From Pseudomonadota bacterium (GTDB taxonomy: Bacteria > Pseudomonadota > Alphaproteobacteria > Rhodospirillales > Magnetospirillaceae), in the NCBI GenBank assembly GCA_021793155.1, contig JAJYTF010000025.1:1-64000 (forward strand): DNA of 64,000 bases, in the 5' to 3' direction. This document shows positions 7,971-15,332 of the stretch, in pieces (the stretch's first letter is position 1; every line of letters starts with the position of its first letter). The notes beneath the pieces were generated by a model. That model saw nothing but the letters and a program-made list of their open reading frames with translations, was not told where the DNA came from and did not search any database. A program made the position numbers and the translations under genes.

Positions 7971-8573
7971 TCAGTCCGTCAGTGCGGCGAGCTGTTCGCG
8001 GGCCCGGCTCAGCGCCGCCTGCTTGCTGGCCTCGCCGATGGCCAAGCCCTCCGCGTAAACGAACTCCACTTCGGTCATGCCCAGGAATCCCAGAAAGTCG
8101 CGCACGTACCCCGTCTGACTGTCCAGCGGCGTGCCCGCGTAATGCCCGCCGCGGGCCGCAAAGACGTAGACCTTCTTGCCGGTGAGCAGCCCCACCGGGC
8201 CATTCTCGGTGTAGCGGAAGGTAACGCCGGCCCGGGCGATATGGTCGAAATAGGCCTTCAGCACCGAGGGGATTCCGAAGTTGTACATGGGCAGTCCCAG
8301 CACGATCACCTCCGCGGTCCGCAATTCCTCGATCAGGCGATCCGAAAAGGCGACAACCTCGTGTTGCGCTGGCGTCCGCTCCTCAGGCCTGGCGAGAAAG
8401 CTGCCGAAGCGCTCGGCGTCGAGATGGGGTGCCGGATCGGCCGCCAGGTCGCGTTTCACGATGGTGCCGCCGGGGTGCTTCCGCTGCCAGCCTTCGACGA
8501 AGGCCTCGGAAAGCTGGCTGGATTGGCCGCCATTGAGGAACAGGCTGCTGGTGAGTTGGAGCAGGGTGCTCAT
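7971..8573 (-). CDS. azoR: FMN-dependent NADH-azoreductase / flavodoxin-fold NAD(P)H dehydrogenase
   Basis: A 200-aa flavodoxin-fold oxidoreductase of the AzoR family. MSTLLQLTSSLFLNGGQSSQLS supplies the FMN-phosphate-binding SS..S..S region. EVIVLGLPMYNFGIPSVLKAYFDHI is the highly characteristic P-Y/M-N-F-x-x-P-x-x-L-K-x-x-x-D signature, and VFAARGGHY lies in the second flavin loop. It reduces azo compounds and quinones with NADH. The start at 8573 has a GGAGG site. It is transcribed divergently from a LysR regulator, the usual arrangement for regulation of a quinone or azo stress gene. Confidence 0.9.
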   Translation of the reverse strand: MSTLLQLTSSLFLNGGQSSQLSEAFVEGWQRKHPGGTIVKRDLAADPAPHLDAERFGSFLARPEERTPAQHEVVAFSDRLIEELRTAEVIVLGLPMYNFGIPSVLKAYFDHIARAGVTFRYTENGPVGLLTGKKVYVFAARGGHYAGTPLDSQTGYVRDFLGFLGMTEVEFVYAEGLAIGEASKQAALSRAREQLAALTD

Positions 8574-8672
8574 ATTGGTCGCCTCCGGAAAACATTGCCA
8601 GGCGATTTGAGCATTTGTAAATATGATAAAAAAGAGCAAAAAACCATTAGTTATTATCAGGTGGATCGATAA

Positions 8673-9617
8673 ATGAATGAGAGTCCCGCAGTTCCCCAGA
8701 TCTCACTGGAGCAGTGGCGTGCTCTGGTCGCCGTCGTCGATTGCGGCGGCTACATGCAGGCGGCCGAACGATTGAACAAGAGCCAGTCGGCGGTCACCTA
8801 TGCGGTCCAGAAGATCGAAGCCTTGCTGGGCGTTCGGGCCTTCGAGATCGTCGGACGCAAGGCCGTGCTTACCTCCACCGGCCAGATGCTGTATCGCCGC
8901 GCCCGCGCCTTGATGGACGAGGCCGGTGGCCTGGAACGTGCCGCCCGGACCCTTTCGGCCGGATGGGAAGCGGAAATCTGCCTGGCCGTCGAGGTCCTTT
9001 TCCCCTCGTGGCTGCTGTTTCTGTGTCTGGACCAGTTCGGCCGGGAAAGCCCGATGACGCGGATCGAAGTGCTGGAATCGGTGATTGGCGGCGCGCCCGA
9101 AGCTTTGCTCCAACGAACGGCTGATCTTGCCGTGACGCCGACGGTGCCGCCCGGATTCCTAGGCGATCCGCTGCATCCCTTGCGGATCATTGCCGCGGCC
9201 CATCCCGACCATCCGCTGCATCGCCTCGGCCGCTCGCTGACGCCGCGGGATCTGCAGCGATACCGGCATCTGGTGGTGCGGGACAGCGGTGCGGCTCGCA
9301 ACCGCAAGACAGGAACCGTCGAGGTCGATCAGCGCTGGACGGTCAGCCACATGGCCAGTTCGGTGGAGGCCGCCTGCATGGGCCTGGGGTTCGCCTGGTT
9401 TCCCGAGGATCGCATCCGGGCGGAACTGGACAGCGGCCGGTTGAAGCCGCTGCCGATGCGCGAGGGCGGGGAGCGCTGGGTTCAGCTGCATCTGGTACTG
9501 GCCGATCCCGATTTCGCCGGCCCCGGGGTCAGGCGTCTGGCCGAGATCATTCGCGGCGGGGTCGCTGCGGAATGCGCCCAGCGGCGCCAACCCGGCCACG
9601 CCGACCCTGCCGCATGA
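8673..9617 (+). CDS. LysR-family transcriptional regulator (divergent to azoR)
   Basis: A 314-aa LTTR. The winged HTH occupies residues ~10-70 (SLEQWRALVAVVDCGGYMQAAERLNKSQSAVTYAVQKIE), and the LysR substrate-binding domain follows from about residue 95. The ATG at 8673 is preceded by AGGTGG. The 99-bp azoR-lysR intergenic is strikingly AT-rich (GTAAATATGATAAAAAAG, ATTAGTTATTATC) against a GC-rich background and probably holds both promoters and the operator. The inducer is unknown; regulation of azoR is inferred from the divergence. Confidence 0.88.
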   Translation: MNESPAVPQISLEQWRALVAVVDCGGYMQAAERLNKSQSAVTYAVQKIEALLGVRAFEIVGRKAVLTSTGQMLYRRARALMDEAGGLERAARTLSAGWEAEICLAVEVLFPSWLLFLCLDQFGRESPMTRIEVLESVIGGAPEALLQRTADLAVTPTVPPGFLGDPLHPLRIIAAAHPDHPLHRLGRSLTPRDLQRYRHLVVRDSGAARNRKTGTVEVDQRWTVSHMASSVEAACMGLGFAWFPEDRIRAELDSGRLKPLPMREGGERWVQLHLVLADPDFAGPGVRRLAEIIRGGVAAECAQRRQPGHADPAA

Positions 9618-9662
9618 CCCGCCACAGAGGGGCCGTGGACCACCATCAGGCCAATGGGGCGT

Positions 9663-10781
9663 TCACCCGAGGGGGCCGCTCAGGAACAGCCTGACCGGAA
9701 GTCCGCCATGGGAAACCGGGGCGGCAGGGGGCGCGAACGCTAAACCGCAAGCGTTGGCCAGCGAAGCCTCATTGGTCACCACACCAACGCGCCAGCCATG
9801 GAAACGGGTCGACAGGGTCTGCCCCAACGCGTGGTAGAGGGCTTGCAGCTGCCTCTTGTCGCCGATCCGCGTCCCGTAAGGCGGGTTGACGATGACCAGG
9901 CCGGGCGGGCCGCTCGGCGCGACAAGGTCGCTGATGGCGAGCTGGCGGAACTCGGTGGACGCGGCGACGCCGGCCCGAGCCGCATTGGCCCGGCTCATGC
10001 TGATGGCGCCCGAGTCCCGGTCGCTGCCGTAGAACCGCGCGGGGGGCCTGTCGGTTCCGCTCTCCGCGCCGCGCAGTCGGTGCCAGGCCGCTTCGTCGAA
10101 GCCGGCAAGGCGCTCGAAGGCGAAGTGCCGCGATCGGCCTGGCTTGAGGCCCGCGGCGATTTCCGCCGCTTCGATGACGAAGGAGCCTGAGCCGCACATC
10201 GGGTCGAGAACCGGCTCCGCGCCGTTGAACCCGCATTGACGCAGGAACAGCGAGGCCAGCGTTTCCCGCATCGGCGCCTTGTTGACGGCCTCCTTGTGGT
10301 TGCGTTTGTGCAGGGGCGCGCCCGAAGTATCGATGCTGATGGTGCAAAGGTCGTCGTCGATGCGCGCCTTGATCCGCACTTCGGCGTCATCGGAGACCGG
10401 CACACCGAGTTCTTCGCGGATCGCCCGTTCGATCCGCTGCGCCGCCGCGCCCGCGTGATAGATCCGTGAACCCTTGCACGACGCCTCGACGCGCACCGAC
10501 ACATCCGGCCGCAGGATTTGGCCCCAGGCCAGGCGGCGCGCCCGCTTGTCGAGTTGTGCCAGGTGGAAGGCCCTGAAGGCGAAAACGCGGGCGAGAACGC
10601 GGCTTGCTCCGCGGATCTCGAGATTGGCCCGCCAGACTTCCCGCCAGCCGCCGCTGACCGTCACCCCACCTTTGATGGGTGTCGGATTATGGAAGCCCTT
10701 GGCCCGCACCTCCTCGCAAAGGACTGATTCCAGGCCGGGAGGTGCCACCAGGAAGATCTCGAAGTCGTCATGCGTGTTCAT
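9663..10781 (-). CDS. THUMP-domain class I SAM-dependent RNA methyltransferase (RlmL/YcbY-N type)
   Basis: A 372-aa protein. The N-terminal FEIFLVAPPGLESVLCEEVRAKGF opening and the THUMP domain (residues ~45-150) bind RNA. The C-terminal Rossmann methyltransferase has the SAM motif LDPMCGSGSFVIEAAEIA (near residue 190) and the catalytic VIVNPPYGTR motif typical of N2-guanine methyltransferases. Alphaproteobacterial homologues of the RlmL N-terminal half are predicted to make m2G in 23S rRNA. The start at ATG 10781 matches the family N-terminus; the longer frame to 11015 runs into the divergent cupin gene. Confidence 0.88.
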   Translation of the reverse strand: MNTHDDFEIFLVAPPGLESVLCEEVRAKGFHNPTPIKGGVTVSGGWREVWRANLEIRGASRVLARVFAFRAFHLAQLDKRARRLAWGQILRPDVSVRVEASCKGSRIYHAGAAAQRIERAIREELGVPVSDDAEVRIKARIDDDLCTISIDTSGAPLHKRNHKEAVNKAPMRETLASLFLRQCGFNGAEPVLDPMCGSGSFVIEAAEIAAGLKPGRSRHFAFERLAGFDEAAWHRLRGAESGTDRPPARFYGSDRDSGAISMSRANAARAGVAASTEFRQLAISDLVAPSGPPGLVIVNPPYGTRIGDKRQLQALYHALGQTLSTRFHGWRVGVVTNEASLANACGLAFAPPAAPVSHGGLPVRLFLSGPLG

Positions 10782-10884
10782 CGCGCCTACATATCGCCAA
10801 GGCGCATCGTCAGCGAGATCTTTCTGTTCGGCGAGGCATGCCCAAATCAGATGTTCGATCGTCGCCGCGGCAAGGAGGCCATTC

Positions 10885-11586
10885 ATGCGGATCAATGCGG
10901 ATTTTTCACAACGGGTGGTGATGCGCCCGGGGGACATGCAGTGGATACCCTCGCCCATGGCCGGTGTCGAACGGAAGATGCTCGATCGGATCGGCGACGA
11001 AGTGGCACGGGCCACGTCGCTGGTCCGCTACGCGCAAGGCTCGCGGTTCTCCGGCCACCTGCACGGCGGTGGAGAAGAATTCCTGGTCCTCGACGGCGTG
11101 TTCTCGGATGAACTGGGCGACTACCGCACCGGTACCTATGTCCGCAATCCCATCGGCAGCCGCCATACGCCTTACAGCGATCATGGCTGTACGATCTTCG
11201 TCAAGCTGCATCAGTTCGATCCTGGCGACACAGCGCGGGTGGTGGTCGATACGGCCGCCGCCTCGTTCCTGCCGGGCGTCGCCCCCGGGCTGTCAGTCCT
11301 GCCGCTTCACGAGTTCGGCACCGAACATGTTGCGCTGGTGCGCTGGGCGGCGGGAACGCATTTTACCGAACATGCGCATTGGGGGGGCGAAGAGATCCTG
11401 GTGCTCGACGGGACATTCCAGGACGAGCACGGCGACTATCCGGCCGGCACCTGGATCCGCAGCCCGCATTTGTCCCGGCACAATCCGTTTTCCGACGAAG
11501 GCTGCCTCATCTACGTAAAGACAGGCCATCTGGGAGCGCTTTCCCGCGAAGCAGGTGTTGGAACGGCACCCGCGCTCCGAGCCTGA
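10885..11586 (+). CDS. double-cupin (ChrR-like) metal-binding protein
   Basis: A 233-aa protein made of two tandem ChrR-type cupin domains. The first (residues ~45-110) has HLHGGGEEFLVLDGVFSDELGDY, and the second (~150-220) has HAHWGGEEILVLDGTFQDEHGDYPAGT. Each carries the H-x-H-x5-E plus second-motif H pattern of the cupin metal site. In ChrR the equivalent domain senses singlet oxygen as the anti-sigma partner of RpoE; this protein lacks the N-terminal anti-sigma domain, so it is a stand-alone bicupin of unknown reaction. The start at 10885 is fixed by a strong AAGGAGG site. It is divergent from the methyltransferase gene. Confidence 0.8.
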   Translation: MRINADFSQRVVMRPGDMQWIPSPMAGVERKMLDRIGDEVARATSLVRYAQGSRFSGHLHGGGEEFLVLDGVFSDELGDYRTGTYVRNPIGSRHTPYSDHGCTIFVKLHQFDPGDTARVVVDTAAASFLPGVAPGLSVLPLHEFGTEHVALVRWAAGTHFTEHAHWGGEEILVLDGTFQDEHGDYPAGTWIRSPHLSRHNPFSDEGCLIYVKTGHLGALSREAGVGTAPALRA

Positions 11587-11680
11587 CCGGATCGAAGATC
11601 ACCGCGCTCCGTTGGCCCGGTCCCTCGGGCCGGGCGCCCCGGCCGTCCGATGGCCGGGGGTGCCTTCCCCGTTTGACGGC

Positions 11681-12280
11681 TCAATGGCGACGGGTCGCTT
11701 CACTTTCCTTTTCCGCCTTGGCGGCGCCGAAGGCGCTCTTTACATTCGCCACTTCTTCCGGCGGCGGCAGTACCGCGTCGAGACCCAAGGATTGGAGCCA
11801 TAATTCGCGCCCCCATCCTTTGCCGTGGTAAAGGTGCTCGTCTTCTTCCTCTTCGATGCGGTCATAGGCTTCCTTCAGTGTGGTTGCCGCATTCCCGGAG
11901 AGTTCGGAAATGCACTTTCCCAGGATCTGCCAGTCGGAATGATCCTTCATTTCGGCAAGGGCGACGCAATCCGTGGCGACCAGTTGGGCGGCCTCCCCGT
12001 TCCCGTCGGCGAGCGCCATTTTCATCGCCTCGACCAAAGCCTGGCCGGTATGCCTGACCACCTTGCACCCCGGCGTCCGCTCCTCCGGATCGATGTTGAG
12101 CGTGCGGCAGACCCTTTCCAGGGCGGTTACATGGGTCTTCGTCTGTTCCAGATAGCGCTCCCACTCCACGCGCAATTCGTTGTTTGTGACGCATTTCAGC
12201 GCAGTCTGGTAGATGAGAACCCCGCCGCGTTCGTGTTCAAGTGATTGAAGAACGAGTTCTTTCAGCTGAGTCGACTTCAT
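11681..12280 (-). CDS. ferritin-like helical-bundle protein, probably general-stress controlled
   Basis: A 199-aa, all-alpha protein with ferritin/DUF892-like spacing of Glu and His: LEHERGGVLIYQTAL (residues ~14-28), YLEQTKTHVTALERV (~41-55), CVALAEMKDHSDWQILG, and YDRIEEEEDEHLYHGKGWGRELW. The E-x-x-H pairs look like a di-metal carboxylate site. I do not know the substrate. The start at 12280 has GGAGAA upstream. An excellent EcfG-type promoter match (GGAAC-N17-CGTT) lies about 70 bp upstream, suggesting stress induction. Confidence 0.72.
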   Translation of the reverse strand: MKSTQLKELVLQSLEHERGGVLIYQTALKCVTNNELRVEWERYLEQTKTHVTALERVCRTLNIDPEERTPGCKVVRHTGQALVEAMKMALADGNGEAAQLVATDCVALAEMKDHSDWQILGKCISELSGNAATTLKEAYDRIEEEEDEHLYHGKGWGRELWLQSLGLDAVLPPPEEVANVKSAFGAAKAEKESEATRRH

Positions 12281-12350
12281 TGTTGTTCTCCGTTCCTGAG
12301 GGGCGATGTCGACGGCATCAGTCTGGCCGCATGCCAAACCAGACAAGAAT

Positions 12351-12376
12351 AACGAGGATCGGCGGCGTCATGTTCC
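12351..12376 (-). promoter_or_regulatory. EcfG-type (general stress) promoter for the ferritin-like gene
   Basis: Read on the minus strand the site is GGAAC (12376-12372), exactly 17 bases, then CGTT (12354-12351). The published alphaproteobacterial EcfG consensus is GGAAC-N16/17-CGTT. The expected transcription start would leave a leader of about 60-65 nt before ATG 12280. Direction and distance both fit. Confidence 0.6.
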
Positions 12377-12492
12377 GAGCGGAATCAGTCCTTACGGCCG
12401 GCAAAGCACTTTTGCGCGACGGTAAGGCTTGGAGATCGACGGTCTTCAACCGTGCCGTCGGCAAAACGGATTGCCGCATACGGATAAGCCCT

Positions 12493-12518
12493 GGAAACAC
12501 GGTTTCCCTTAGGCCGTT
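12493..12518 (+). promoter_or_regulatory. EcfG-like promoter for the CHRD-like gene
   Basis: GGAAA at 12493-12497, 17 bases, then CGTT at 12515-12518, ending 34 bp before ATG 12553. It differs from the EcfG consensus by one base in the -35 box (GGAAA for GGAAC). It is more believable because the divergent gene has a perfect site. Both genes could then be members of one stress regulon. Confidence 0.4.
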
Positions 12519-12552
12519 GTGTTTAGCGGCGGCAGATCCGAGGAGGTGAGAG

Positions 12553-13398
12553 ATGCCATCGTCATTTGGTTCGGTTACACCCTTGGGTATTTTCGGAACG
12601 CCGGCGGCGGGCGCCGGAACGACACCGTTTCCTTCGGCGGGGAACACCCTGACAGCCAACCCGGCGACCGGAGGGGCCGCTCCTGGCTCCGGGGGGGAAA
12701 CCCTGACGGCCAACCCGGCGACCGGGGGGGCGGCACCCGCGTCGGTGGGTGGGGCGCCGTTCGCTGTCGCCCCTGTCGCCAACCAGGCTCCCGCGGCGGC
12801 GTCGGCCTCTGCGGCACACTATTACGAAGCCACTCTTGGCCCGATAAACAACTCGGGCGCCAGCGGCGTCGCCATCCTCGCCCAGGAAGGCAATGTGCTG
12901 AACGTAGAGCTGGAAGCCACCGGCCTGACGCCCAACCAGACGCATATGCAGCACATCCATGGCTTCACCAATGGCCAGCCTTCGGTGGCGCCGACGCCCA
13001 CCTTGGACATCAACCATGATGGCTTCGTCGCATCCACCGAAGCCGAAACGGTCACCGGCCCCGAATTGCTGGATTTGACGCTGAACCCCCAACTGGCGGT
13101 GCAACAGCATGCTGGCTCGGAATCCGGCGGGATCTACCCCACCGCCGACGCCAACGGAGTTCTGCACTACCAGGAGACGTTCGCTTTCCCCAGTGGCGCG
13201 CCGGCGGCAAGCGTCCTGCAGAATCTTGGCAATCGGGCGGTCGAGTTGCACGGCATGAACGTCCCGCCGGGCGTCGACGGCATGACCAGCGCCACTTACG
13301 ATCCGAGCATGCCCGTGGCCTTCGGCCTTTTGCACGAGATCACTCCTTCGACCTTTACGTTTCTCTCCCAAGCGTTGACCAACGGAAATGTGGGCTGA
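12553..13398 (+). CDS. CHRD-like beta protein with EF-hand-type loop and repetitive N-terminus
   Basis: A 281-aa protein with a GAGGAGG ribosome site. Residues ~1-85 are Gly/Ala/Pro/Thr rich and contain two tandem 18-residue units (TLTANPATGGAAP). From about residue 88 there is a CHRD/superoxide-dismutase-like beta region: YYEATLGPINNSGASGVAIL, LNVELEATGLTPNQTHMQHIHGF. Embedded in it is an EF-hand-like loop D-I-N-H-D-G-F-V-A-S-T-E (near residue 155). The C-terminal part repeats the theme (RAVELHGMNVPPG). There is no Sec signal; type I secretion or cytoplasmic location are both possible. The metal-loop theme resembles the nearby EF-hand protein. Confidence 0.62.
   Translation: MPSSFGSVTPLGIFGTPAAGAGTTPFPSAGNTLTANPATGGAAPGSGGETLTANPATGGAAPASVGGAPFAVAPVANQAPAAASASAAHYYEATLGPINNSGASGVAILAQEGNVLNVELEATGLTPNQTHMQHIHGFTNGQPSVAPTPTLDINHDGFVASTEAETVTGPELLDLTLNPQLAVQQHAGSESGGIYPTADANGVLHYQETFAFPSGAPAASVLQNLGNRAVELHGMNVPPGVDGMTSATYDPSMPVAFGLLHEITPSTFTFLSQALTNGNVG
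12646..12753 (+). repeat. two tandem 54-bp coding repeats
   Basis: Units begin at 12646 and 12700, both with ACCCTGAC(A/G)GCCAACC followed by CGGCGACCGG, and encode two copies of an 18-residue TLTANPATGGAAP-type unit. Similarity falls off at the unit ends. This probably reflects recent duplication in a low-complexity linker. Confidence 0.7.
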
Positions 13399-13486
13399 TG
13401 TCGGGGGCGGGCAGGTTCAATTCCGCCTTTCCGTGGTCCATATCTGTTAAGGTCGTTCGAGCCGCCGCAATCGTGATGAGGTGACA

Positions 13487-14272
13487 ATGGTGGAAGAGCA
13501 GCCACCGCCGACAGAGGCCGGACCCGCCGATGGCGTCACCGCTCGCCCCGATTGCCGGGTCTGCGGCACGGCTTCTGCGGAACGGCAGTACCACAAGACG
13601 GAGGATCGCTTCACCTGCGAGCACTGCCTTCTCGACTCGCGCAAGCAGCTTGCCGGGTTGGCGGATGGACATCCCTACGAGGAATTCGCCGAGTCGCTGG
13701 CTGCTGCCCTCGATCTGCGCGAGCACGAGACCGGCCTGCACTCGAAGCGGGTGGCGGCGCATACGCTGATCCTGGCGCGCCATTACTTTGCCGATGCGAC
13801 GGCCTTGCGGGAGATCTACTGGGGCAGCCTGCTGCACGACATTGGGAAGATCGGCGTGCCCGATGCGGTTCTGCTGAAGCGGGGGCGACTGTCGGACGAG
13901 GAATGGCAGATCATGCGGCGGCATCCGGAAGACGGTAGTCGCATCCTGCAGAAGCTGCCGTTTTTCTCGCTGGCGGCGGAAGTGGTCCTGTGCCACGAGG
14001 AACGCTACGACGGGTCGGGCTATCCTCGGGGCCTCGAAGGGGAGCAGATCCCCTTCCCGGCGCGCCTGTTCGCCGTGATCGACACGCTCGATGCCATGAC
14101 CTTCGATCGCCCCTATCGACGGGCCCTGCCGTTCGATGCGGCCAGGGCCGAAATCGTCAAAAGGTCGGGCAGCCAGTTTGACCCCGATGCCGTCGAGGCC
14201 TTCCTGACGGAAGAGAACCTGCTCAGGGAAATGACGGCTCTCGACTACCTGCCGGGGCACGCCTTCGCCTGA
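13487..14272 (+). CDS. HD-GYP domain protein, likely cyclic-di-GMP phosphodiesterase
   Basis: A 261-aa protein. A short N-terminal zinc-ribbon-like segment has two CxxC pairs (CRVCGTA near residue 23 and CEHC near 44). The HD-GYP domain follows: LREHETGLHSKRVA, LLHDIGKIGVPD (HD pair), HPEDGSRIL, CHEERYDGSGYPRGLEGEQIP (GYP motif) and ARLFAVIDTLDAMTFDRPYR. These are the metal-binding and catalytic residues of c-di-GMP/cGAMP phosphodiesterases. The start at ATG 13487 is preferred over GTG 13481. There is no receiver or PAS domain; the zinc-ribbon-like part may be the sensor. Confidence 0.86.
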   Translation: MVEEQPPPTEAGPADGVTARPDCRVCGTASAERQYHKTEDRFTCEHCLLDSRKQLAGLADGHPYEEFAESLAAALDLREHETGLHSKRVAAHTLILARHYFADATALREIYWGSLLHDIGKIGVPDAVLLKRGRLSDEEWQIMRRHPEDGSRILQKLPFFSLAAEVVLCHEERYDGSGYPRGLEGEQIPFPARLFAVIDTLDAMTFDRPYRRALPFDAARAEIVKRSGSQFDPDAVEAFLTEENLLREMTALDYLPGHAFA

Positions 14273-14285
14273 CTGAAGGCGCCGA

Positions 14286-15020
14286 TCAGCCGCGCTGGCC
14301 TTCGAGCCGGGTCTTGCGCCGGCGTGCGGCTAGCTGGTTCAAGGCCTCGACAGCGATGGAGAAGCCAATCGCGGCATAGATGTAGCCTTTGGGTACATGG
14401 AACCCGGCGCCGTCGGCGATCAAGGTCATGCCGATCAGCAACAGGAAGCTCAGCGCCAGCATCTTCACCGTCGGATGCCGTTCGACGAAATCGGCCAGCG
14501 GTTTCGAGGCCGCGAGCATGATGGCGACAGCAATGACGATGGCCGAGGCCATCAGCCAAAGGTCGTTGGCCATTCCAACTGCGGTGATCACGCTGTCGAG
14601 CGAGAATACTATGTCGAGCAGCATGATCTGCAGGACTACCCCGGCGAAGCTGGCCGGTCGGCCGGTCGCCTCTGCCGTCGCTTCTCCCCCTTCCAGCCGG
14701 TGATGGATTTCGCGCGTTCCCTTGTAGAGCAGGAAGAACCCGCCGCCGGCCAGTACGATGTCCCGCCACGACACCGCATGACCCGAAAGCACCAGCAGGG
14801 GATGGGTCAGGCCGATGATCCAACTGATTGAGGCCAGCAGCGCCAGGCGGGTAAGCAGGGCCAGCGCCAGGCCGGCTTGCCGTGCGATCTGTCGGCGCTC
14901 CGGCGGCAGTCGGCCGGCAAGGATGGCGACGAATACCAGGTTGTCGATGCCCAGGACGATCTCAAGGCCCGTCAGCGTCACGAGGCTCGCCCAAAGTTGC
15001 GGGTCGATCAGCACATCCAC
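14286..15020 (-). CDS. TerC-family integral membrane protein (metal ion export/homeostasis)
   Basis: A 244-aa membrane protein with about seven helices. Signature stretches are LTGLEIVLGIDNLVFVAILAGRLP (first helix with the conserved GIDN) and MLLDIVFSLDSVITAVGM (the matching S-L-D-S motif); these acidic residues line the ion path. TerC-family proteins such as Alx and MeeF/MeeY export Mn2+. GTG 15020 has AGGAG at proper spacing; TTG 15026 is also in frame. It is divergent from a cation P-type ATPase, another gene type commonly controlled by the Mn2+-sensing yybP-ykoY riboswitch. Confidence 0.87.
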   Translation of the reverse strand: MDVLIDPQLWASLVTLTGLEIVLGIDNLVFVAILAGRLPPERRQIARQAGLALALLTRLALLASISWIIGLTHPLLVLSGHAVSWRDIVLAGGGFFLLYKGTREIHHRLEGGEATAEATGRPASFAGVVLQIMLLDIVFSLDSVITAVGMANDLWLMASAIVIAVAIMLAASKPLADFVERHPTVKMLALSFLLLIGMTLIADGAGFHVPKGYIYAAIGFSIAVEALNQLAARRRKTRLEGQRG

Positions 15021-15051
15021 GTCCAATACTCCTCTTATTGCTGCCGCACTG

Positions 15052-15195
15052 CGCAGGGAGGAGTGGCCGGTCTTGTCGGGAAGGTCGATGGAAACGCCGA
15101 GCCCTCGACATCAACCGGTCCACGCGCTGGCGCAAAACTCGGCGATCCGACATCGCAAGGTTGCCCGACCCTATGTCGGGGGCCTTGCCAGAGGG
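15052..15195 (+). promoter_or_regulatory. candidate yybP-ykoY (Mn2+) riboswitch ahead of the P-type ATPase
   Basis: The leader of the ATPase contains AGGGAGGAGTGGC (from 15055), resembling the AGGGGAGUAGC opening of yybP-ykoY. It closes about 125 nt later with GGCCTTGCC (15181-15189), resembling the ACCUUGCC end. In between are GTCGA/TCGAC and GACATCGCAAGG elements and a CCCGAC/GTCGGG hairpin. Match to the consensus is imperfect and from memory. The context (Ca/Mn-type ATPase and TerC) is what makes it worth listing. Confidence 0.25.
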
Positions 15196-15332
15196 GCCCG
15201 GATCATTTGTTGCAGAAATTATAGTCGGCGTTCCGGCAGATTCAATGTCCGTCAACGAAAATCCCGGCCGCTTGTCATATATCTATGGTTGATCTGGCTG
15301 CCTTGGGCGCCGCACTTCTGCGGGACGGTTCG

